Of a stretch of DNA of 64,000 bases, positions 34,168 to 41,443 are shown one piece after another (within the stretch, counting starts at the first letter, position 1; the number at the start of each line of letters is the position of its first letter). The stretch is from JANMZO01 sp031383405. GTDB taxonomy: Bacteria; Actinomycetota; Acidimicrobiia; Acidimicrobiales; JANYDT01. The notes under the pieces were generated by a model. It did not search any database. It was not told the origin of the DNA and saw only the letters and a program-made list of their open reading frames with translations. The stretch spans positions 47,597-111,596 of the forward strand of contig JANMZO010000036.1 of the NCBI GenBank assembly GCA_031383405.1. The letters run 5' to 3'. The translations under genes and the position numbers were made by a program.

Positions 34168-34758
34168 GTGACGCGCCCCGTCAAGAAATCGGCCGGCCTC
34201 CTCCTCACCCCCGGCGCCGGTTCATCGGCCGACCATCCCGGCCTGGTGGCGATCGAGAACGTGTTGGCCGAAGCCGTCCCGGCGATCGCGGTTCTTCGCA
34301 TGGATTTCCCGTACCGGCTGGCCGGTCGCCGTGCCCCCGACCGTTCACCGGTTCTGCTTGACGCAGTTCGCGAAGGATTCGATGATCTCCAACGGGGCTT
34401 GCCGAAAGGCGCGCCGGTCGCTGTGGGGGGACGGTCGATGGGAGGCCGCATCTGCTCCATGGCCGTTGCCGACGGTCTGGCCGCAGGCGGTCTGATTTGC
34501 CTGTCATATCCGTTGCACCCGCCCGGCAAACCGGAAAGACTCCGGGTGGAACATCTGCCCGACGTGCGGATCCCATCGCTGTTCATCAGCGGTCGGAAGG
34601 ACACCTTTGGCACCCCGGCCGAACTTCAGACGCACCTGGCCACCCTGGGCGGACCACATACGCTGTCGCTTCTCGACGGGGTGGGCCATGATCTCAAAGG
34701 GCAGGAGGCGAAGGTCGCTTCGCTCGTTGGCGCCTGGTTGGTGGAGCTCCTGCGCTGA
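34168..34758 (+). CDS. small alpha/beta hydrolase of KANL3/TEX30 type
   Basis: 196 residues. Motifs: LLLTPGAGSSADHP (oxyanion region), the elbow VAVGGRSMGGRICSM with the nucleophile Ser, PSLFISGRKDTFGT containing the acid residue, and GVGHDLKG with the catalytic His. This pattern matches the short KANL3/TEX30-like hydrolase family. Substrate unknown. GTG start 2 bp after the J-domain gene, so probably co-transcribed. Confidence 0.82.
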   Translation: MTRPVKKSAGLLLTPGAGSSADHPGLVAIENVLAEAVPAIAVLRMDFPYRLAGRRAPDRSPVLLDAVREGFDDLQRGLPKGAPVAVGGRSMGGRICSMAVADGLAAGGLICLSYPLHPPGKPERLRVEHLPDVRIPSLFISGRKDTFGTPAELQTHLATLGGPHTLSLLDGVGHDLKGQEAKVASLVGAWLVELLR

Positions 34759-34788
34759 ACCGCTTGAGCCGGTTCCTCTCGGGGTGGG

Positions 34789-36084
34789 TCAGGTGGCCAG
34801 TTCGATCGGTGCCGACGCCGAACGTGGCCGGGTTGCCATGTCACCCTCAGATTCCGGAAGCTCGCGTCCCGCTGTTTCGGGAAGCAGAAGGATGATCGCA
34901 ATGGCGGCCCAGAGCGCCAGCGTTGTCATGGCAATGACCGGCCCGGTGGTGGATGTCGCCAGCCAGCCGACGAATAACAGACCCGCACCACCCCCGACCC
35001 GACCGAATGCGGTGGCGATCCCGTTTGCTGTTGCGCGCATCTCCGTGGGAAACAACTCCGCGGTAAAGACACCAAGGGCGGGTATGGCGAGGCCCCCTAC
35101 CAGTGCTCCGAATATCGATGCGATCCAAAGGCTGGTGCCGCTCGTCAGGAATAGTCCGGTGTCTCCGATCGCAAACCCCGCAAGACCGATGACGATGAAT
35201 ATCCTGCGGCCATAGCGGTCGCAGAGCAGTGTGCTCAGCATGACCCCGATAAGTCCCGGGGCGTTGGACAAGATTCCGAAGAGGCTCACGTCCACGGCCG
35301 AGAAGTGGCGCTCGACCCGGAGAAAGTCATTTTGGAGTTGCCGGGCCGGGGCCTGTTCGAACGCGAACGCCAGCGAGAAGAAGGCTACGAGGAGAAGGCG
35401 TCTGCGGTACCGGTACATCGCCCGCACCGTGGCCCTCCGATGTACCTGATGGTGTTCGCCTTCGGCAACGCGCTCGAAGCGTTGTGACTCTTCGAGTCCG
35501 CGGAACAGCAGAAGCAGCACGGGGACGCCGAACAGCGGAAGAAGAAAGGGAAATCGCCACGCTCCCGGTGACCGGTCGGCCGTGGACGCGACGACCAGAA
35601 GAACTCCCGATCCGAACGCCGCCGTGGTAACCAGCATGCCGGTCGCCCACCCACGGGTTCCTGTCGGAAACTCCTCGGCGACGTAGACAGTAATGAGAAT
35701 GGCGACCGCGGTGGTCAACGCCCTTGAAACAAACTGCAGGATTCCCAATGTGATCAGGGAGTTCGTCGTGGCGCAGAGGCCGGTGAAGATGGGGGCCGCG
35801 AGCGAACTCAAAGCCAGGAGATTCCTCCGACCGAACCGGTCTGCGGCCCGGACGATGACGAGCGCAGCGACAATGTCGAGGCGTAACAACGCAAGGACAT
35901 GGGTTTGGTCAGCACTGGTCTTACCCCATTGACGGGCGGGATAGGTCAAGATCGTCGAAAGAATCGACCCCTGGTAACCGGTGACAAACGCCGTGAAGAC
36001 GAGGATCGGAAGGATTCGCCTGGCGCGTTCGTCGAGTGGCGCCGGTGGACGGACGAATCGGGTGACTGTACGAATCGCGTCCAC
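34789..36084 (-). CDS. major facilitator superfamily transporter
   Basis: 431 residues with about twelve hydrophobic helices. The sugar/metabolite MFS signature appears twice: after TM2 as ADRFGRRNLL and after TM8 as CDRYGRRIFIV. The central loop is short and basic. YVAEEFPTGTRG and FTAELFPTEMRATANG are the repeated PxxR-type motifs of the sugar porter/organic acid branches. Substrate cannot be told. GTG start at 36082-36084, divergent from meaB by about 50 bp. Confidence 0.88.
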   Translation of the reverse strand: MDAIRTVTRFVRPPAPLDERARRILPILVFTAFVTGYQGSILSTILTYPARQWGKTSADQTHVLALLRLDIVAALVIVRAADRFGRRNLLALSSLAAPIFTGLCATTNSLITLGILQFVSRALTTAVAILITVYVAEEFPTGTRGWATGMLVTTAAFGSGVLLVVASTADRSPGAWRFPFLLPLFGVPVLLLLFRGLEESQRFERVAEGEHHQVHRRATVRAMYRYRRRLLLVAFFSLAFAFEQAPARQLQNDFLRVERHFSAVDVSLFGILSNAPGLIGVMLSTLLCDRYGRRIFIVIGLAGFAIGDTGLFLTSGTSLWIASIFGALVGGLAIPALGVFTAELFPTEMRATANGIATAFGRVGGGAGLLFVGWLATSTTGPVIAMTTLALWAAIAIILLLPETAGRELPESEGDMATRPRSASAPIELAT

Positions 36085-36122
36085 GGTTCATTGTTGCATC
36101 GCTGATCAGCGCGGCCAACCGG

Positions 36123-36128
36123 TAGCCT
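36123..36128 (+). promoter_or_regulatory. -10 hexamer TAGCCT of meaB
   Basis: TAGCCT ends exactly 6 nt before the ATT at 36135, the same spacing as glgB, the 37169 gene, the desulfurase gene and the DtxR-family gene have to their start codons. Confidence 0.45.
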
Positions 36129-36134
36129 CGGCGG

Positions 36135-37091
36135 ATTCCACGCAACGTCGACCCCCACCTACTATCGGAACGCATTTTCGAAGGTGACCGCTCCGCCCTC
36201 GCCCGCGGCCTCACGCTGGTCGACCGCGGTGAGGAGCCGGGGCGTCTGCTCGCGTCGCTCGCGTGGTCCCATCCAGGGAAGGGCTATGTCATTGGCGTAA
36301 CGGGAGCCCCGGGGGCCGGCAAAAGCACGTTGACGGATCAGTTGGTGCGGTTCCTCCGGATCACCGGGGCGAGAGTCGCCGTGCTCGCCATCGATCCGAG
36401 TTCGCCGTTCAGTGGCGGAGCGTTGCTCGGCGACAGTGTCCGCATGAGCGACCACTTTCTTGACCCCGAAGTGTTCATCCGGTCCATGGCCTCGCGGGGT
36501 GCGCTCGGTGGACTTTCGGCCGCCGTGCCGGAGGCCGTTCGCGTGCTCGACTCGGCCGGTTTCGAGTGGATCGTGATCGAAACCGTCGGCGTCGGTCAGG
36601 TCGAGCTCGACATTGCCGCGGCGGCCGACACGACCGTCGTCGTCACCAATCCGGGATGGGGCGACGCGGTGCAGGCCAACAAAGCGGGCCTGCTCGAGGT
36701 CGCCGACGTTCTCGTCGTGAACAAGGCCGACCGCCCCGGGGCGGCCGACACGGAGGCCGACCTGCGGGGCATGTTGGCTATGCGACCTCACGATGCATCG
36801 ACCTGGTTACCACCGGTCATTGCCACTTCAGCCACCGAACGGACCGGCGTCGAGAGCCTGGTACGTGCCATTTCTGATCACCGAACCTGGCAGTTGGCCG
36901 AAGGCCGTCTTGTCATCAGGCGTCGGGAACGACTGGCACGAGAGCTTGAACGCCGGATCTTGGAGGAGGTCGCCGATGCTGTCCACAAACGACTCGAAGC
37001 GATCGGGTTTGCACACACGGTCGACCGGGTCTGGAATCGTGAGTTGTCGCCATCGGACGCGGCTGAAGAACTACGACCCTCCTTTGACTGA
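36135..37091 (+). CDS. meaB: MeaB/ArgK-type GTPase (methylmalonyl-CoA mutase chaperone), apparent ATT start
   Basis: About 318 residues of the MeaB G3E GTPase: P-loop GVTGAPGAGKSTLT, switch region AIDPSSPFSGGALLGDSVRM, ETVGVGQVE, and NKADRPGA. It protects and reloads B12-dependent mutases. The open frame starts after a stop at 36123-36125, and no ATG, GTG or TTG precedes the P-loop; the first TTG (36330) would delete it. The natural N-terminus (PRNVDPHLLSERIFEGDRSA) begins right after an ATT at 36135. So either AUU initiates, or the start codon is mutated or misread. Confidence 0.82.
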   Translation: MPRNVDPHLLSERIFEGDRSALARGLTLVDRGEEPGRLLASLAWSHPGKGYVIGVTGAPGAGKSTLTDQLVRFLRITGARVAVLAIDPSSPFSGGALLGDSVRMSDHFLDPEVFIRSMASRGALGGLSAAVPEAVRVLDSAGFEWIVIETVGVGQVELDIAAAADTTVVVTNPGWGDAVQANKAGLLEVADVLVVNKADRPGAADTEADLRGMLAMRPHDASTWLPPVIATSATERTGVESLVRAISDHRTWQLAEGRLVIRRRERLARELERRILEEVADAVHKRLEAIGFAHTVDRVWNRELSPSDAAEELRPSFD

Positions 37092-37156
37092 GTTCGTGTC
37101 GATGAACGTCGGCGCGTGGATCACCGACGGAGCGGCCCTTGACCGTGGCCCTGGGT

Positions 37157-37162
37157 TAAAAT
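37157..37162 (+). promoter_or_regulatory. -10 hexamer TAAAAT
   Basis: TAAAAT, 6 nt before the ATG at 37169, is the best -10 match in the window. Confidence 0.6.
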
Positions 37163-37168
37163 CCGCGT

Positions 37169-37972
37169 ATGACCGATTCCTTTACTCCAGCTGCGTCCTT
37201 CGTTCGGATCGAAAACCATGGCGAGGGCGCGACCCGTGTCGCAGTGCTGCGCCTCGACCGACCGAAGGTAAACGCAATTTCTCCGGAACTGACGGCCGAC
37301 CTCCAACGTTGCATCGACGAACTGGCTGCCGATCTTCCGGGTGCGGTCATCGTCTACGGCGGAGAACGGATCTTTGCCGCCGGAGCTGACATTGCGCGCT
37401 TCGGCGGGCCCGACGAAGCGCGCGTCATCAATACCTTCTTGGGGCGGGCATTGGATTCGCTGGCTGCGCTTCCCCGCATGGTGATCGCCGCTGTAGCCGG
37501 TTTCGCCCTCGGTGGTGGGTGCGAGTTATCGCTGGCCTGCGATCTTCGAATCGCCTCGGACACGGCGACGTTCGGGCAGCCGGAAATTCTGCTCGGGATC
37601 ATTCCCGGTGGTGGAGGAACTCAGCGATTGACGCGGCTGGTGGGACCATCACGGGCAAAAGACATCATGATGAGCGGTCGTCAGGTGAAAGCCGACGAAG
37701 CGCTGAGGATCGGGCTGGCGGACCGCGTGGTGCCGTCTGCATCGCTGCTCGAGGAAGCGCTCGCGTGGGCTCACGAGTTCGCCGTTGGACCGCTGACCGT
37801 CCAGGGCTACTGCAAACGGGCTATCGACGCCGGCCTGTCGGGCTCGTTGGCCGAAGGCCTGAAAATTGAACAGGATCAGTTCGTTGCGGCCTTCCGTACC
37901 GCCGACGCAAAAATCGGAATCGCCAGCTTCCTCGCCAACGGGCCCGGCAAAGCCGAGTTCACCGGCCGCTGA
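37169..37972 (+). CDS. enoyl-CoA hydratase/isomerase family protein
   Basis: 267 residues of the crotonase fold. The oxyanion loop is AAGADIARF, both catalytic Glu positions are present (GGGCELSLACD and GQPEILLGIIPGGGGTQ), so real hydratase activity is plausible. The C-terminus (AFRTADAKIGIASFLANGPGKAEFTGR) is typical. It acts in fatty-acid or branched-chain acyl-CoA oxidation. It follows meaB with 77 bp between but carries its own -10. Confidence 0.92.
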   Translation: MTDSFTPAASFVRIENHGEGATRVAVLRLDRPKVNAISPELTADLQRCIDELAADLPGAVIVYGGERIFAAGADIARFGGPDEARVINTFLGRALDSLAALPRMVIAAVAGFALGGGCELSLACDLRIASDTATFGQPEILLGIIPGGGGTQRLTRLVGPSRAKDIMMSGRQVKADEALRIGLADRVVPSASLLEEALAWAHEFAVGPLTVQGYCKRAIDAGLSGSLAEGLKIEQDQFVAAFRTADAKIGIASFLANGPGKAEFTGR

Positions 37973-37982
37973 AATCAGAGCT

Positions 37983-38022
37983 GCGACGCGACGTTCGGCG
38001 GCCCTTTTTCGGGCAGCGTCGC
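37983..38022. terminator. compound hairpin between convergent genes
   Basis: GCGACGC (37983-37989) pairs with GCGTCGC (38016-38022), enclosing an inner GCCC-TTTTTC-GGGC hairpin. It lies between the enoyl-CoA hydratase and tpx 3' ends and may stop both. Confidence 0.45.
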
Positions 38023-38046
38023 GTGCTGTATCCCGCTCCGTCGGAG

Positions 38047-38544
38047 CTATTTGATCGCGCCGAGTGCTGCGTCGTAGTTCGGCTCGCTGCCGACGTCGCT
38101 GACAAGCTCACTGTGCACGATCTTGCCACTGCCGTCGATCACGACAACGGCACGGGCAGCAAGGCCGGCCATGCCGGAGTCGGTCAAACGAACCCCGTAG
38201 GTTTCAAGGAATTCCGGGTGGCGGAACGTTGACACCGGAACCACCCGTTCGAGCCCTTCAGCACCGCAGAAGCGCTTCTGGGCGAACGGCAGGTCGGCAC
38301 TCACACACAGCACGGTCGTGTTGGGTGCTTCGCCGGCCCGCGCGTTGAACGTTCGCACGCTTGTTGCGCAGATCGCCGTGTCGATGCTCGGGAAGATGTT
38401 GAGAACGATGTTCTGACCCGCATAGTCGGAGAGCGACGTCTCCGATAGGTCGGTCTTGGTCAGCGTAAAGCTCGGAGCGACTCCCGATGCGGGGAGGTCG
38501 CCGGAGGTATGAATGGGGTTGCCCCTGAGGGTGATTTCAGCCAT
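38047..38544 (-). CDS. tpx: thiol peroxidase
   Basis: 165 residues, normal for Tpx. The peroxidatic Cys is in FPSIDTAICATSVRTFN and the resolving Cys in LPFAQKRFCGAEG. It reduces hydroperoxides with thioredoxin in the cytoplasm. I chose the ATG at 38542-38544 (MAEITLRGNP), which has TAGCTT 5 nt upstream and matches family length. An in-frame ATG at 38613 has a GGAGG at 8 nt, but that sequence belongs to the dispersed 26-bp repeat, and the extra 23 residues are not family-like. Confidence 0.92.
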   Translation of the reverse strand: MAEITLRGNPIHTSGDLPASGVAPSFTLTKTDLSETSLSDYAGQNIVLNIFPSIDTAICATSVRTFNARAGEAPNTTVLCVSADLPFAQKRFCGAEGLERVVPVSTFRHPEFLETYGVRLTDSGMAGLAARAVVVIDGSGKIVHSELVSDVGSEPNYDAALGAIK

Positions 38545-38549
38545 GACAC

Positions 38550-38555
38550 AAGCTA
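38550..38555 (-). promoter_or_regulatory. -10 hexamer TAGCTT of tpx
   Basis: Minus-strand TAGCTT lies 5 nt before the tpx ATG. Confidence 0.4.
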
Positions 38556-38603
38556 GCGCCCAGCGCCGCCCATCAAGGACGCATCCGGACCGGGTTGCCT
38601 TCG

Positions 38604-38629
38604 TCCTCGACATTCAACGCACCTCCGCT
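38604..38629. repeat. dispersed 26-bp repeat, copy 2
   Basis: One mismatch to 13964-13989. On the minus strand this copy supplies a GGAGG and ATG upstream of tpx. Confidence 0.8.
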
Positions 38630-38636
38630 CGGGGAC

Positions 38637-41213
38637 CTAGGCCCAGGTGATTGTGCCCACTTCGGCCCAGCTGCCAAGATCGGCGTGGTTCGGCACAACC
38701 CGGATGGTGAAGCCGTAACGTCCGGCGCGTGACCCGACGCACTGCCCCGAATACCGGCCCTTCGCGTCGGGGGTCATGACAACGGTATGGGTCCCCTCGA
38801 GTTCGTCGTTCAGGCCGACAACACCGTGAACCAACTCGACCGACACATCGTCCGGGGTCAGCTCACCCAGGGAGACTTCCGCGTGTACCGTGCGAATGGA
38901 GCCGACATCGACGACCTCCGGCCCTTCAGACTCGACGGATGTAATCTGGACCTCGGGCCACGAGGTGCGAACTTTGTGCTTCCACTGTGCGAGAGCCTTG
39001 GCCTTGTCCCATCTGACCCCGAGCACGGCGTCGGCGCGGCGGGCCGCCACTTCGTAGTAATTGGTCGTGTAGTCCTTGACCATGCGACCGGCCATCACCT
39101 CGTGGCCCAGCGTGGCCAACGAGTGCTTCATCTTGAACACCCAGCGGCGCGGGAACGTGTGATCGGGGCGGTCGTAGAACAACGGCACGACGTCGCGCTC
39201 AAGCAACTCGAACAGAGCGTTGGCTTCGAGTCGATCGCCCTCTTCTACCGAAGAGGGGTTCGATGACGACGGGATGGCCCAGCCGTTGCTCGGTGAGCTG
39301 GCAGTGGGTGGAAGGTACATTTCGTCCCACCAGCCGTCGAGGATCGACAGGTTGATGGCTCCGTTGATCGTGGCCTTCTCGCCGCTGGTGCCACACGCTT
39401 CCATCGGTCGGCGGGGGTTGTTGAGCCAGACGTCGGATCCCTGGTAAAGCATGCGGGCAACACCGATGTCATAGTTTTCAACGAAGGCGATACGGTGCCG
39501 GACAGCCGGATCAAGCGAGAACTGGATGATCTGCTTTATCAGTTCCTTCCCGAGGGCATCGGCCGGGTGGGCCTTGCCGGCGAACACGAACTGCACCGGA
39601 TGATCGGGATCGAGGAGAAGTCGTTTGAACCGCTCGGGGTCGCTCAGGAGCAACGTCGACCGCTTGTAGGTGGCAAAGCGACGGGAGAAGCCAACCGTGA
39701 GCACGTGCGGGTCGAGGGCGCGGTCGCACCAGGTGAGATCGGCACCGGAGAAGCCCCGACTTTCCGCCGCAGAGCGCAAACGTTCACGAATGAACGAGAT
39801 CATGCGTGAACGAGTTTCCTCGCGTACCCGCCAGATCAGGTCGTCGGGGCAGTCGTGGATCCGTGCCCAGCGTTCGGCTGGCGCTTCGGGCCACTCTGGC
39901 AAGACGTAGCGCGACAGAAGTTCACCCATCTCGTTCGAGGTCCACGTGCGGGCGTGAACACCGTTGGTGACGGATCCGATCGGGACCTCTTCGACCGGCA
40001 CCCCGGGCCACAGGTTGGAGAACATTTCCCGGCTCACCGCGCCGTGGAGTTTTGACACGCCGTTGGCCTGTCCGGCCAGACGAAGACCCATGACCGCCAT
40101 GTTGAACGGGGCATCGGAACTGTCGTTCGGCTCGTGGCCGAGGTCCATGAACTCATCGAAGGAAATGCCGATGGACTGTGCGAAGTCGGTGAAGTACTTG
40201 CCCATCAAGGGTTTGGGGAAGCGGTCGATGCCTGCGGGGACCGGCGTGTGCGTGGTGAACAACGTGCCGGCGCGTCCGGCTTCGATGGCCTCTTCGTACG
40301 ACAGGCCATGGTCGTGCATGAAATGGCGAATCCGCTCGAGGCCGAGGAAGCCGGCGTGGCCCTCATTGGTGTGGAACACCTGGCTTTCGATTCCTAGTGC
40401 GTTGAGCACGCGGATGCCACCGATACCGAGCAGAATCTCCTGACGGATACGGTGTTCTTCGCCGCCGCCGTAAAGGCGGTCGGTGACTGCGCGTCCGTCG
40501 GCGTCGTTATCGTCGATGTCGGCATCGAGCAGATACAGGCTGATCCGTCCGACCTTGGCCTTCCACACGCGTGCGACCAGACGGTGCCCGGAAAGGTCAA
40601 CCTCGATGCGAAGTTCGGCGCCGGCGGGGTCACCGGTCGAGTCTCTGGTCGCTCCCGCCCGAACGAGTTCGAGGGCCATCAGGTGGGGGTCGAGGACGGG
40701 GTACTGCTCGGTCTGGTAGCCGTCGTTGGTGAACGTCTGGCGGAAGTAACCCTGTCGGTAGAACAGGCCGATTCCGGTCAATGGAAGGCCCAGAGCGCTT
40801 GCCGCTTTTAGATGGTCGCCGGCCAACACGCCGAGGCCTCCGGAGTACTGCGGGAGTGCCTCAGAAATCCCGAACTCCGGTGAGAAATAGGCCACGGACC
40901 GAAGTGGGGTGTCGCCGCGGAGCTGAAGCCAGCCCGGAGAGTCGAGATAGCGACGAAGGTCGTCGTGCATCTCGTCGAGGAACGCCATAAACGACGGGTC
41001 GTTCGACAATTCGATCAGACGGGCTGGTGACACCGTGGCCAAGAGGCGGACCGGGTCACGGCTGACCTGCTCCCACAATTCCGGATCGACCCAACGAAAC
41101 AAACGCCGACAGCGGTCGTCCCAGGACCAGCGCAGGTTGTTCGCCAACACACCGAGCGTTGAGAGGTTGGCAGGCAACTGGGTTCGAACAGTGAAACTTC
41201 TGAGGGCTCGCAC
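38637..41213 (-). CDS. glgP: alpha-glucan (glycogen/maltodextrin) phosphorylase, DUF3417 type
   Basis: About 858 residues. The N-terminal DUF3417 part (NLRWSWDDRCRRLFRWVDPELWE) and the GT35 core are present: GYFRQTFTNDGYQTE, HTPVPAGIDRFP, and the PLP region ACGTSGEKATINGAINLS with SILDGWWDE. It releases glucose 1-phosphate from alpha-glucans. Of the two adjacent GTG codons (41222 and 41213), the second lies 7 nt after TAGCGT and was chosen. A LacI-type operator candidate lies about 100 bp upstream. It is the degradation counterpart of glgB nearby. Confidence 0.93.
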   Translation of the reverse strand: MRALRSFTVRTQLPANLSTLGVLANNLRWSWDDRCRRLFRWVDPELWEQVSRDPVRLLATVSPARLIELSNDPSFMAFLDEMHDDLRRYLDSPGWLQLRGDTPLRSVAYFSPEFGISEALPQYSGGLGVLAGDHLKAASALGLPLTGIGLFYRQGYFRQTFTNDGYQTEQYPVLDPHLMALELVRAGATRDSTGDPAGAELRIEVDLSGHRLVARVWKAKVGRISLYLLDADIDDNDADGRAVTDRLYGGGEEHRIRQEILLGIGGIRVLNALGIESQVFHTNEGHAGFLGLERIRHFMHDHGLSYEEAIEAGRAGTLFTTHTPVPAGIDRFPKPLMGKYFTDFAQSIGISFDEFMDLGHEPNDSSDAPFNMAVMGLRLAGQANGVSKLHGAVSREMFSNLWPGVPVEEVPIGSVTNGVHARTWTSNEMGELLSRYVLPEWPEAPAERWARIHDCPDDLIWRVREETRSRMISFIRERLRSAAESRGFSGADLTWCDRALDPHVLTVGFSRRFATYKRSTLLLSDPERFKRLLLDPDHPVQFVFAGKAHPADALGKELIKQIIQFSLDPAVRHRIAFVENYDIGVARMLYQGSDVWLNNPRRPMEACGTSGEKATINGAINLSILDGWWDEMYLPPTASSPSNGWAIPSSSNPSSVEEGDRLEANALFELLERDVVPLFYDRPDHTFPRRWVFKMKHSLATLGHEVMAGRMVKDYTTNYYEVAARRADAVLGVRWDKAKALAQWKHKVRTSWPEVQITSVESEGPEVVDVGSIRTVHAEVSLGELTPDDVSVELVHGVVGLNDELEGTHTVVMTPDAKGRYSGQCVGSRAGRYGFTIRVVPNHADLGSWAEVGTITWA

Positions 41214-41220
41214 CTTCTTC

Positions 41221-41226
41221 ACGCTA
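41221..41226 (-). promoter_or_regulatory. -10 hexamer TAGCGT of glgP
   Basis: Minus-strand TAGCGT with 7 nt to the GTG at 41211-41213. Confidence 0.4.
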
Positions 41227-41313
41227 CCGCAGCGACGCGTCGGGGTTTCGCCGTTCAAGGGTGAGGATTGACGGTCGACCCGACCGCAGCGACCCCTCGG
41301 GTTTCGCCATTCA
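41226..41313. repeat. 32-bp direct repeat upstream of glgP
   Basis: Copies at 41226-41257 and 41283-41313 share accgcagcgac, tcggg and tttcgcc(g/a)ttca. The first copy abuts the glgP -10. Confidence 0.75.
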
Positions 41314-41323
41314 CGCGACCTTC

Positions 41324-41337
41324 TGAAACCGCTTACA
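41324..41337. promoter_or_regulatory. LacI-family operator candidate, glgP / repeat-protein intergenic region
   Basis: TGAAACCGCTTACA resembles the LacI/CcpA-type operator (TGnAAnCGnTnnCA, central CG). A related site precedes galT. Confidence 0.5.
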
Positions 41338-41443
41338 TGAATGCTCTCGTGCAGAATGGGGGGGACATGCCGACCTGGGTAATTTTGCCGACATAGGTCT
41401 TTTGGCTGGTAGGGCGAGTCCGGGCTGGTTTTCGTATGTGAGA

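Noticed and set aside
36330..37091. meaB starting at the TTG at 36330
   Set aside because: That start would remove the P-loop lysine motif, so the product could not bind nucleotide.
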